23,006 nt of DNA from Apostichopus californicus (GCA_020650975.1 JAIPMN010181679.1:1-23006), one strand, 5' to 3'; positions 9,738-18,326 are shown, numbered from the stretch's first letter. Made by a program: numbers and translations. Notes: generated by a model not told the origin, from the sequence alone.

Positions 9738-10180
9738 AATTTCTTATAAATTAGATATGTTTTCAAAAACTCCTGAAGCCGCCATATATGTAGTAGATCG
9801 GTGGTTTCGTGGTCTTTGTGTAACACAATATTAGTTTGAATAGCAGACTCTTCGTTGTTTATACATCGCGCTATCCAGCTCCAACGCGAAGAATGTTCGC
9901 ATGTAGGCTACCTCTAACGTTTACAATCGGACAGTTCTGCGAAGCCTAAGCTTCTCGGTACTACATTCTGCTCGGACATCGATTCCGCCAAGTTTCATCT
10001 TTCGGTGCTCCGAATACATTTCGAGTTTCATTTGACTGTAAATTTGATCCGTAAATTTTATTTCATCGATTTCGAAGAACAGTTGATGAACTGTGGTTTG
10101 AGTGTGAGAGTGTATTATGTGTAACGCTATACAAGTATACCAACTGGGCATGGTAGGATATACGTTCGCGATATCTACGT
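9738..10180. other. Non-coding stretch, richer in CpG than its surroundings
   Basis: No recognisable gene. Overlapping minus-strand frames of 91 and 136 codons between 9921 and 10473 show no domain-like pattern. The local CpG content rises from about 9890, which could mark a promoter region for the signal-peptide exon at 10238. Confidence 0.35.
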
Positions 10181-10181
10181 A

Positions 10182-10189
10182 ATATATAA
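10182..10189 (+). promoter_or_regulatory. Possible TATA box
   Basis: The sequence atatataa lies about 50 nt before the ATG of the signal-peptide exon, a plausible spacing for a short 5' UTR. In an AT-rich genome this match alone is weak. Confidence 0.25.
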
Positions 10190-10237
10190 TAGGCAATCAC
10201 CTGTGCGTGTACACGTGAGAGTGTATTTGATGCGGAA

Positions 10238-10320
10238 ATGGTAGTGCTAACTTCAATTCGCCTGTTTTGCCTATTTGCCTGCGCTACGTCAATCACCAAA
10301 TTGATGCATTTGAACAAACG
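10238..10320 (+). CDS. Possible first exon encoding a signal peptide
   Basis: An ATG opens a 27-codon frame whose start, MVVLTSIRLFCLFACATS, has the hydrophobic core and small-residue end of a secretion signal. It ends LNK plus CG in phase 2 at donor gtactt. The next plausible exon (11899-11958) also enters in phase 2, and the join would create a Lys-Arg pair, a possible processing site. The product is unknown. A chance open frame is a real alternative, since the exon is short. Confidence 0.35.
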
Positions 10321-11898
10321 GTACTTTTGATGAGAAACTGGTGAATTTAAAAACCAGATTTCTACAAGAAGGAAACTTCGAATGGAGACATATTTTACAT
10401 GGTTAGAAAGAGAAAAATAGGAACAACAAGCGTAATGTATCAACATTTTCCACCAGACAATTCCTTTAAACATGAGTTATCTGACGATTGTGATAGGAGG
10501 TTCAGCATTTAGTTAAATTTAATTAAAAATAAAATGTACCATGATTATTGAGCATTTACTAAAAAGAAATGTCTGATATCGTACTTGCAATGTTAAAAAC
10601 AAAACGCATATAAAGGAACCGCAGCTCTAGTTTTGTTCAGAAAAAAAGGCACACCAATGAACATCTAGCCAGTACATGGCAGTTGCATGCTGTCAAAATC
10701 ATTGTTATAAAATTCATATTCCCAGTTAAAGCACTATATACCATAAACCCCTCTTTTCTTTCTTTTTATGCAGGTGTATTATTCTTAAAGAACTGCTGAC
10801 GTGATTCATTTGTCAATCTGCAAAGGTTTCGATAGACAGTGTTTGTGACGGACGAACAAAGTACATTGCTATTTTCTGTCTTTATAGCCTAAATGCAATG
10901 ACCATGAATACAAAATCGCACTTTTCTTTCCAGAGCGTTTAAAGGTACTTCTTAGTATTGGACCAAGGGCAATAATTTGTGTTTTGGAATATGGACACTG
11001 ATTGTGTGCTAGAAATCGAGTGTATCCATCCTGCTGCAACAGTTAAGTATTCATAAAAAATATTCCTAAACCTAGTACCAGAACTTATTGCTAGAAGGCT
11101 TCGAACGAGCAAACTGAAAGCAGGGATCTAAGAAAATGAGCCAATCTAAGACAGTCAAACACCGCAATTGACTAGCCATAATTGACATTATCGATGACGT
11201 ATCGTTTAATCCTACCGTTATAGCACAACGATATGGAATACAGTGAAAAATATATATATAAAGGTGTGACAAGTTGCTAAGAACAGTAATCGTTATGATC
11301 CAAAAGGATGTAAATGTTTCAAGTCCTGAATCACACATATATCCTTCTGATCAGGTACCTGCTATGTGAAAGCCATTGTATAAAAATGTTAACTGTTTGC
11401 TTGAGAATCATCGTGATGTAATTGTTTACTTATGTGGTGAGGACTCAAAACTAACGAGTTCAGTACATACAATGTAGTGTAGTAAGTACGCATAAACAGT
11501 GAGCACGCCAGTGATCGTTATATCATCGCAGCGTATTGAAGACATGAACACACCGGTTCCTGTTGCTATGCTGTACTTGTGGTCCTTTGGCTTTATTGTA
11601 TAACGTAGTGTTGAACAGTGTTTGACTTTCCTTCTTGTTACTGTATTTGCCCATTTACATTGTATTGAGACTTTATAACTGAACTTATCGAACTACTGGG
11701 AACGGATTGGTGACAATAGTTGGTGGATTTCGTTTTAAAGTGTTATTTAACATTTGCAACAGTCTGAGTTTGCTGGATGTACTCGGCCTACGACCAAGTG
11801 CATCGCTTGCGTTATAACCCCGTTCGTACTTTATCCTATCTAATCGTCAGTGATTTTCAATTACTGTCACACTCATTGGAATATGTCTTTCAATTTAG
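10321..11898 (+). other. Presumed intron or intergenic stretch
   Basis: No gene, RNA gene or clear repeat was recognised. It is AT-rich, with a short TA run at about 11250-11261. Confidence 0.4.
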
Positions 11899-11958
11899 GA
11901 TTGTTAGAAATGGGAAAGCAGATTACGGTACATGTTATTGCACAGAAGAACAGGACAG
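11899..11958 (+). CDS. Possible 60-nt exon with an Ig-like Cys motif
   Basis: It lies between acceptor tgtctttcaatttag and donor gtgaaa, and encodes IVRNGKADYGTCYCTEEQD in phase 2 at both ends. The D-x-G-x-x-x-C spacing in ADYGTCYC recalls the F-strand of an Ig V domain, with the usual Tyr replaced by Cys. If the donor is not used, the frame stops one codon later and, joined to 10238-10320, would give a secreted peptide of about 48 residues. Support is limited to splice signals and phase. Confidence 0.3.
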
Positions 11959-12120
11959 GTGAAAAAAGTAGTAAAATCAATAAATGGAGTCAATATTCGT
12001 TCGAAAATTATACACCTGATAAATAAAATCCCAAAAGAAATTCGACCAACCAAAGAGTAGATTGACCAACAGCCTTTCATGGAAAGAAGTAATATGTGAA
12101 AACCACGCTATGAGAATTTA

Positions 12121-12468
12121 TTGACATCAAATGGCAAGAACCCTACGTGGGACATATTGTATTGTTCCCATTGCTCCTATTGGCGAAATTTTCACCTACC
12201 AGTTTTACCAGCAGTGATGAAAAAAATCTACTCAGACTATCCGATGACCATAAAATCGCGAGCAACTTTAATACTCGGAAGACCATCGATTGGGTCCGGT
12301 TCCACTTTTACTGGAGTAACCATTGAAGAGACAGATAAATGGTTTAGAAATTGTGAACTTTGTAGAACCGATGCAGAGAATACCCGCGATGAACAGTGTA
12401 TGCTTGTATTTGGTAATATTTCTCGAATTAGAAGGAATAATTTGACATACCCTACCAAAAGGAAGTAA
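12121..12468 (+). CDS. Hypothetical ORF, about 115 codons
   Basis: This is the longest plus-strand frame between the ZU5-UPA gene and the transposon. The first 80 or so codons include CSHCSYW and LILGRPSIGSGSTFTGV; the end contains NCELCRTDAE and is basic (NLTYPTKRK). No ATG lies at its start, so it would be an internal or terminal exon. I do not recognise the family. Its stop is about 20 nt upstream of the transposon end. Its phase does not obviously join the 11899-11958 exon. It may be chance. Confidence 0.22.
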   Translation: MTSNGKNPTWDILYCSHCSYWRNFHLPVLPAVMKKIYSDYPMTIKSRATLILGRPSIGSGSTFTGVTIEETDKWFRNCELCRTDAENTRDEQCMLVFGNISRIRRNNLTYPTKRK

Positions 12469-12490
12469 CAATAGCCAAAACCTTAGTACA

Positions 12491-12510
12491 CTCTAAATTC
12501 ACAATGGTCA
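12491..12510 (+). repeat. Left terminal inverted repeat
   Basis: Twenty bases, perfectly matched in reverse complement at 17737-17756. The outermost position may be 12489. Confidence 0.88.
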
Positions 12511-12695
12511 GATCTGACCAAAGTATGGTCAATTTTTGACCATCCCATTGGTTAAATATGCACCGATCCAAGTATGGTCAAATTTGACCATAGTACAATG
12601 GTCAGGGTTATTGACCATAATACAATGGTCAGAATTATTGACAATGTCCATGGTCAAAATGACTTATATAATGGTCAACCTGACCATATAATGGT
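12501..12695. promoter_or_regulatory. Left subterminal TGGTCA array
   Basis: Seven TGGTCA and five TGACCA hexamers occur in under 200 bp, mostly extended to AATGGTCA or TTGACCAT and often arranged as facing pairs, for example atggtcaaatttgaccat. This looks like a cluster of transposase-binding sites. The pairs could also fold into small hairpins. Confidence 0.8.
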
Positions 12696-13157
12696 CTTAA
12701 ATATTACAAATGAAAACAGACACTTTTGAGTTGCTTAACTGTGTTTGAGTGTATTGAAGCAAACTGAACAAATATCATTAAAAGCTACAATGCTTAGTGC
12801 TAACATGACAAGCAAGGAAACATTTCCTATTCTATATACATGGTTTGGAATACTTTTGGGACTAATACAAGGTACTTTTATATATTAATATTTACATTTT
12901 CTTATTCATCATTTTTATAATCTAAGAAGACTTTTATTTAAACGTGTTGAATCCTGCCATATAAAAAAAAAACATCTCCCCAAAACAAACATCTTATACT
13001 TGTTCTTCGCTAAGATTATTCATATTGACTGCATGCCAACCTCTTAATACTCAATTTTTAAGGGAAGTGACTATTCAAAGTGGTAAAAAAGTGTCACAAA
13101 AATGCTGAACACATTCACTGAACCGAGAACCCAAAACATTTTACGACCAACCCCCAA

Positions 13158-13170
13158 CCCCCCCCCCCCC
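13158..13170 (+). repeat. C homopolymer, 13 nt
   Basis: A pure C run inside the transposon. Confidence 0.95.
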
Positions 13171-13694
13171 AGAAAATTACAGAACCGCAGGATACTTAGC
13201 AGAAATATATTATTTAACCTCTTCAAACTCACTCCCCGCACAAGAACATTATGAATTTCTCAAAGAGGGATGAGGAATCTACTCTCCTTAGACAACCCAG
13301 AAACCTTTCTGCAACCCCATTTCACAACAACACCCTGGATGCTAGCCAGAATTGTTTTTGTCACCTCTCCAAAATCTCATCAAGACAAGCACCCCACCCC
13401 TGGAATCTTCTGAACCCTCCCCATGATATTAAATTCACAATCTAAAGTTATCCACAATTTCTCAAAGTTGAGGACATCCACTCTCATTTGAAAATTTTGC
13501 ACCCCATCCCCTAAAGACTAAATAAATAGGACCCCAAGAATAAAAATTGATCTACTCCTTACGCAACCTTGATGGGGCATTTCTTTATTGTTCGATTAAC
13601 TTGTCAAACCTACCTCACAAATGTGTCAGAAAGGAGAATTCCGAGTACCCAAGGAACCTTTTCTCCTTGCACTACAACCAAACTAAACAGGAAG

Positions 13695-13751
13695 CTAGGC
13701 TATTGATTTCCGGCCTGCTATTTTGTAGCAGGCCGGAAATCAATAGCCTAG
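13695..13751. repeat. Perfect 26-bp inverted repeat, 5-nt loop
   Basis: Bases 13695-13720 are the exact reverse complement of 13726-13751, with ttttg between. The GC-rich inner part (ccggcctgc) makes a very stable hairpin. The absence of any mismatch stands out against the decayed foldbacks elsewhere in the window. Confidence 0.95.
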
Positions 13752-14134
13752 TAAAGAACAACTTAAAAATCACACAATGAACAGCTTACACATAAGCTTT
13801 GGATTTGGAGGTACTTTTAATATTTCAATTTAATGTTTTAAATTTGAGCCAAAGATGGCATTTGATGTAAAAAACCCAACCATCTTATTGTCCACATTTT
13901 GGTGATTATATTAAGCAAATAAGGTGAAAATCCATAAATGTCTCTTTTACTTTTGAGGGAATTTGCAAATGCAAATATTTTCTAAAATGACCTCTAGATG
14001 ACCTCTTGTTTACCCTACACTTATGCCACAACTATGGTAAGCTATACTTACAACCTACTCTACAAGCTATTGCAATTTAAATATTAAATAAGGCAAAAAT
14101 TACACAATAAGATCATGCATGACCTTTGACCTCA

Positions 14135-14180
14135 TGGATGGATGGATGGATGGATTGATGGATGGATGGATGGATGGATG
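14135..14180. repeat. (GGAT)n microsatellite
   Basis: About eleven TGGA/GGAT units with one interruption (ggattgatgg). Confidence 0.95.
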
Positions 14181-14208
14181 AACAGATAGACTGAAGGTGA
14201 TGGACGGA

Positions 14209-14580
14209 TTAAAAAGTGACAAACAGGTAACTGTAGCATGACCTATCCAACTTCTTTTCGATAAAGGTCCTTAGGGATCTCACAGCAGGTGATGTCACAG
14301 ACTTCCCTTTCCCTTCCCCAACTTTAAAGAAAAACTTTTGAAGAAACTCACAAGTAGTGTAACCCTCCTTGGGATATTGGACATCAAGAACATAAAAACT
14401 ATTAAAACAGATGTCCACTTCTTTCAACAAACTATTGGCCTCAATGGCAAGTCCATCTATAATGATGATGCACTGAGATGGTCTCTGTCGTGTTCCTAGT
14501 ACTAGGACGGAGGGCTGCACCTTCTCGTGTCGCTGTTGGAAAGCCTCCAGGTATGCAGGTAGATTAGTTACAACATGCAA
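14209..14580 (-). CDS. C-terminal domain exon of the SAM-associated gene
   Basis: This minus-strand frame of up to 123 codons ends at a stop. Key parts are LPAYLEAFQQRHEKVQPSVL, then IIIIDGLAIEANSLLKEVD, SFYVLDVQYPKE, EFLQKFFFKV and SPAVRSLRTF. From memory, this order (an L-G loop, a strand with IID and A, a helix with D-x-C-F, an F-x-V-x-x-YPK strand, then W/E-F-L-Q) is typical of the C-terminus of uncharacterised proteins in fish and invertebrates, many named SAM domain-containing protein 3-like. The true 5' exon edge is unclear: the frame opens just after a stop without a clear AG, so an internal acceptor (for example after cctggag or cgagaag) may be used. It lies downstream of the SAM exons and is probably the same gene or a fragment of it. 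Function is unknown. Confidence 0.65.
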   Translation of the reverse strand: MHVVTNLPAYLEAFQQRHEKVQPSVLVLGTRQRPSQCIIIIDGLAIEANSLLKEVDICFNSFYVLDVQYPKEGYTTCEFLQKFFFKVGEGKGKSVTSPAVRSLRTFIEKKLDRSCYSYLFVTF

Positions 14581-15178
14581 TTAAAAGAATTTTTTAAACT
14601 GCAACTATTTTTTTACAAATACAATGGGTTATCCTCGTATTATGAACCAAACAGGAGAAATAGTGCCAGTCTTATGGGGATAAACACTCAGCGTAGAATA
14701 CTGTACATATACGAATTTTTTTAATAACAGTTCAAAACAACACAGGAAGGACATTTTGCATTTCACCCTTGGGCATGTTCCACACAGTTCATTCTCTTTT
14801 ATGGCGAGTCATACTATTGTATTGTTAAAATGACCAAATTTTCTCCCAGGGTACGTGTGCACACTCCCATCATGGAAAAAAGCCACCCTCTATTCCTCTG
14901 GCAAAAATCCTCCTTATCTGTGGTATCAGAAAGACAGGCAAAACTCAATATTTTTATGCATTTTAGCTCAATCCACCAAGCAATGACGTACTATATACAC
15001 TGTGTGCTTTCTTTAATAATTTGAACACTTCGGCTACAGTACCTGGCCAAGTAGACACTTTTCTGTAGATGGCCAGAGGCCCACTAGGAAGAAATGGGCC
15101 TCCAACATTGTTTGTTGGTGGAGACCATTAATTTTGAACCATGGTGACATCAAAAGTCCCAATTCTTTAATGTGCTTC
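14581..15178 (-). CDS. Possible middle exons of the SAM-associated gene (weak)
   Basis: Minus-strand open pieces with splice-like borders lie between the SAM exons and the C-terminal exon. One is 15043-15178, after acceptor gctcaatgcag and before donor gtactg, encoding KHIKELGLLMSPWFKINGL and onward to LWPSTEKCLLGQ. Another begins at about 14912 or 14917 and encodes EDFCQRNRGWLFSMMGVC. The first piece ends in phase 0, which suits the second if its acceptor is ataag. They do not join exon 4 in phase. They may be real, decayed or chance. Confidence 0.28.
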
Positions 15179-15242
15179 CTGCATTGAGCAGCAAATCTAA
15201 CTTCTTGTACTATTACTTACATAATGAGCTGATTTGGGTTTC

Positions 15243-17498
15243 TTATGGTGGCAGCAGTGGTGAATCAGGTGATTCATCTTCGCTAGTATCGGATATATCA
15301 GTGATAGAGGAAGTGGTTGATCTGGTCGGAGTGGTTGGGTTGGTCTGGGTGGTTGGACCGGTCTGAGTGGTTGGACTGGTCTGAGTGGTCAGCGGCTGAT
15401 TTTCCTGGAAGAATAAATATATATAATATACAGTGTAAAGAGGCTGTATACAAAATTGCAATCCACCAACCGGTAGAACCAATGGACCTTCATTCATTGT
15501 TTTGTGATTAGTCCATAGTGTTGCGAGTTCAAATGTCTTTTCAAACTCCATGTATGATTGAATGTACGAAGACATCCTTCTTGTCCACATGTAACAATTT
15601 GATTGAACAAACCTCCATTGATCAGGTTATGGATTAACCTTAGATGATGGAAGAGGTTGTTGGAAGTTCCATGAATATGGTGATCACAAATAAAGCAACA
15701 GTTGCATTACACAGTTAAAGTACATGTACCTGTCTGTAGGACTTCAATCTTGATATGAATTTCAATCGCAGTCCAACTTCTGGAATCAACTTCTTCAAAA
15801 CTTCAGTAATAAGGAGGTCAAATGCTTCATTGTCATCAATGCAGTTTTCTGAAAGTTAAGAGGAAGAAATTTTTAACAGAAGTCATATTTAAAAGTCAAT
15901 AATAGGGATAAATATTGACAATTTAGAAAATATAGTGCAGACTGTGTTGATTCTTCACTGCACGTTAATTTAGCATGTACAGTAGTATTATAGTATACAG
16001 TACTTCCATGACCAGTTAATAAGTCCTGACACTAACATGTATTTACTTAGATTTAGATTGTTCCATCAGATTTAGGGAAATGAGTACCATACCCTACTAA
16101 ATTCTGCAATTAATCATAAATTGGTTGTCGCAAACTAATAGGTATGCACCATTGGCAATATGGCGGATAATACAAGTAATAACAATAATTATTTGCTTTA
16201 CTATTAGGCCTACGCTAAGTAGAACTAGTTGAACTCAACAGTGTGCTGCAGTATTGTACATATCTCCACAGTCCACACACTATTAATGCCATGCCTATTG
16301 AAAAAAATGTTCAGTTTGACGAAGCACTTTGCTGCATCATTCAACTCCATATTTAGATGTTCAGAATAGTTCTCCCCCTGAAGAACAATAACCCTACCCA
16401 AAGGCCCCCAGTGATCTTCAGTGTTTCTATTTTCTAATCTTACCAACATTTATTTGAAAGGGTGGCAGAAAAATGAAATCCGAGGGAAGATTTCAGCCTT
16501 TCCAAATCCAAGTATGAACCCTTAAAGAAGCTTATGGTACGGTACATATTATAACATATAGGCCTGGGCTAGGCCTAATGCATGATTTTTTTAAATACAT
16601 TGGGCAGCGACTGCAGGGTGTGTAGGACCAGAGACCTGAAAAAAGCAGTAAAGCCTACAGTAGTCAGAAGTAACTGAAATTTACTGCCTGCTCTGGTCTC
16701 TTGACCTGAAAACCACACAGTCACTACCCTGTGTAATAGGAAAAATCATGTACAGTATTACTATTTAGGCCTATGTACAGTACTGTAGCCCTTCTCAGGG
16801 TTTGTTGACAAGAAGAGCTGAAATCTTCCTTCAAATTGATTTTTCGGCCACCCTTTGAAATAAATCTTGTTATGATTGGAAAAAAAAAACACTGATGATC
16901 TCAAACTTGATGGGAGACTATTTTGAACACTAAAAAAGTGTGTTGAATGATGCAGCAAAGTGTTGCGTCAAACTGAATAATTTTCTCAATTATGCCGAGC
17001 ATCGACTGTGTGTGCTCATTGACTAGCCTAGCCTAACGGAAAACCTGTTGATTGTCCCAACTTCCTCAAACAAGGGAGTGGGCAAACAGTTTTTTTTTAA
17101 GCCTAGGTCTTTAGGCTAATTCAGAGTGACCAACAACATTCCTTAAGCCTAGGGCCCTAGTGCTAACGGTGTAGGTCATAGGGTAAAACAATGACAGTTT
17201 CGGAATACCACTTATTCTGTTATCATGCTTAAACTGACTCATTATTTTATCTATTTCAACGAAATAAAAGAAAATTGTGAAGAAAAATTGACAGAATAAC
17301 GCTTTAAAAGGACGAAAATTACCTTCAATCTGAGGGGAGAAATGGAAGATAGCCTAAGACAGTAAAACAGCGTCAAACGTAAACTTAGACCTAGCCTTAA
17401 CTTATACTCGTAATTCGAACAGAAAAAATTACCTTCAATGTTTTGTGAAGTACATCCAAACCCCAATCTCCGAGTTTCCTTTTGACAAACGTTTCCAT
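15243..17498 (-). CDS. SAM-domain gene inside the transposon (four exons, one a 7-nt microexon)
   Basis: On the minus strand, exon 1 (17498-17433) starts at ATG and encodes METFVKRKLGDWGLDVLHKT plus LK. A microexon (17329-17323, attgaag) adds Ile-Glu. Exon 3 (15848-15730, acceptor taactttcag, donor gtacat) encodes NCIDDNEAFDLLITEVLKKL, then IPEVGLRLKFISRLKSYRQ. Exon 4 (from 15404, acceptor ttattcttccag) is a Thr/Pro/Gln linker with repeated TTQTxPT, then an acidic DTSEDESPDSP end and a TAA at 15245-15243. W-G-L, D-x-x-AF-x-LL, L-x-x-L-IP and G-x-R-L-K-x-x-x-x-LK are the SAM signature. SAM domains polymerise or bind proteins or RNA. Read this way the product is 117 residues. A strong donor (GTAAGT, beginning at 15220) sits just past the stop, so the stop may be a mutation in a longer protein that once reached 14209. 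Confidence 0.68.
16300..16985. repeat. Large foldback, about 685 bp, in an intron of the SAM gene
   Basis: Left arm blocks recur as reverse complements on the right. Examples are tcagtttgacg (16311 on) with cgtcaaactga, ctttgctgcatcattcaac with gttgaatgatgcagcaaag, catttatttgaaagggtggc with gccaccctttgaaataaat, and gaagatttcagc with gctgaaatcttc. Inner pairing continues with ggaccagag/ctctggtc near the centre at about 16655. Arms are roughly 300 bp and imperfect. It is probably a nested MITE-like insertion, and its transcript could form long double-stranded RNA. Open frames at 16225-16449 and 16761-16958 (minus strand) are in the two arms and are not genes. Confidence 0.82.
17323..17329 (-). 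CDS. Seven-nucleotide microexon of the SAM gene
   Basis: Exon 1 ends in phase 0, but exon 3 is readable only if entered in phase 1. The 7 nt attgaag, after an excellent acceptor (ccatttctcccctcag) and before gtaattttcg, supply exactly the missing base modulo 3. The 15-nt attgaaggtaatttt also ends exon 1, so the site may have arisen by duplication. The alternative is a 1-nt indel in a dead gene. Confidence 0.45.
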
Positions 17499-17652
17499 TA
17501 ATTACTTACACAAATACGAGATAATTAGGCTTGAAGTTAAAAGATATCATATAGTAAAGTTATTATTCTTGGAGCCCAAACTTTGAGCGCTCGTAGTCGT
17601 ACGATCCGTCGGTACCGGTAAATGTGATATATTGCATTATGGGAAGTTTTCA
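17499..17652 (-). promoter_or_regulatory. Presumed promoter/5' UTR region of the SAM gene
   Basis: This is the stretch between the start codon and the right transposon end. A CpG-rich patch (17586-17620, with gcgctcgtag and ccgtcggtac) stands out in AT-rich surroundings. No TATA box at a convincing distance was identified. Confidence 0.3.
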
Positions 17653-17745
17653 AATGACCATATCTTCAGTCAAACCCCCACATATTGACCACACTGTGGT
17701 CCAAATCATAGTGACTATGAACTATGGTCAACTATTTGACCATTG
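17653..17745. promoter_or_regulatory. Right subterminal TGGTCA array
   Basis: Three TGACCA and one TGGTCA copies plus a degenerate tggtcc. It is shorter than the left array, so the ends are asymmetric. Confidence 0.7.
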
Positions 17746-17756
17746 TGAATTTAGAG
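17737..17756 (-). repeat. Right terminal inverted repeat
   Basis: The perfect mate of 12491-12510. Confidence 0.88.
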
Positions 17757-17757
17757 G

Positions 17758-18180
17758 TAGTAGAGTTTACTTGTCGCCATGGCATACCGTTAGAGATCCA
17801 GACTTATCAAGGTCGACGATTTTAATAGACCCTCTCAGGAACTTTGTCTGCTTCTGGATATGAACAAAGCTAGAATTACACCTTACTGACCGTACTATGA
17901 CGGAGTGATAAAATTGTATAACTGCTACATGGAAGCAATGTCGTTACTAGTTGTTTCATCAGACCAAAAAGATTGGGACACATGCTTCCATATTCTAAGT
18001 GATAAGCTCTAGTGAACTACTCAATAAGAATATCAGATTTCAACTACAGAATACGGATGGGTCCGGATAGTGAACCAAAATTGGTTAACCACAACAAAAT
18101 GTAAATGAAAGGAACCCACCAACTTGGAAACGTAAAGTATCCAATGCAACCTAAACTTAGTGATGTGTCTGAATCCACTC
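17758..18180. other. Right flank of the transposon, no firm gene
   Basis: A frame at 17760-17863 is open but has no recognisable domain. The left flank from 12471 and this right flank, read together as a pre-insertion site, give an uninterrupted frame of about 29 codons with a VEFTC motif. This is suggestive only. Confidence 0.3.
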
Positions 18181-18326
18181 ACACAGATTTATATGCTGCC
18201 AAATCTTCTACAGCTTCAAACGAGGTCTCGCAACACCAACCATGGGCCTTCAAAAACAACAACAATTCACTTTATAGTCTAAACGTTTACACTTTGACGA
18301 CTGCAGATCATGTGACCACCTATTGA
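18181..18326 (+). CDS. Possible tyrosine-rich tail exon (terminal)
   Basis: After acceptor cactcacacag an open frame entered in phase 1 runs for 48 codons to a stop. It contains LYAAKSSTASNEVSQHQPW, then SLYSLNVYTLTTADHVTTY. The composition (Ser, Thr, Asn, Gln and spaced tyrosines) resembles a cytoplasmic tail. LYSL and VYTL fit Y-x-x-L spacing only partly (Y-S-L-N, Y-T-L-T). The frame is open back to 18105. No upstream membrane exon was found next to it; if it belongs to the 10238-12468 candidate gene, the transposon lies in between. It may be chance. Confidence 0.3.

Larger units (their letters stand above)
12700..14134. other. Transposon left interior, no gene recognised
   Basis: It contains a C homopolymer at 13158-13170, a C-rich stretch with loosely repeated segments (aatttctcaaag followed by ctctc at about 13254 and again at about 13456, 200 bp apart), and the hairpin at 13695-13751. 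Short open frames at 13251-13445 and 13547-13780 look like by-products of the C-rich repeats and the hairpin. Confidence 0.5.
12489..17757. mobile_element. DNA transposon, about 5.27 kb, TIR-bounded, with cargo-like SAM gene
   Basis: Bases 12491-12510 are the exact reverse complement of 17737-17756 (20 bp, ctctaaattcacaatggtca). Both ends are packed with TGGTCA/TGACCA, as expected for transposase-binding subterminal repeats. The 5-nt tagta flanks both sides (12484-12488 and 17758-17762) and may be the target duplication, with CA on the left and G on the right belonging to slightly unequal ends. A 3-nt gta duplication is another reading. The superfamily is unassigned: the left end cactctaa is only CACTA-like. 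Inside is a minus-strand multi-exon gene with a SAM domain. I recognise no transposase, so the element is either non-autonomous or encodes a divergent one. Confidence 0.8.

Noticed and set aside
9921..10473. Minus-strand open frames of 91 and 136 codons
   Set aside because: They overlap each other in different frames, show no domain-like pattern, and cover the plus-strand signal-peptide candidate.
13251..13780. Plus-strand open frames of 64 and 77 codons inside the transposon
   Set aside because: They arise from C-rich loosely repeated sequence and, in the second case, translate the perfect hairpin.
15172..15511. Plus-strand frames rich in Val/Trp/Gly (VVGLVWVVGPV; WSEWLGWSGWL)
   Set aside because: They are the antisense of the TTQTxPT repeat linker in exon 4 of the SAM gene.
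16225..16958. Two minus-strand frames in the large foldback
   Set aside because: They lie in its two arms and no conserved domain or splice logic supports them.
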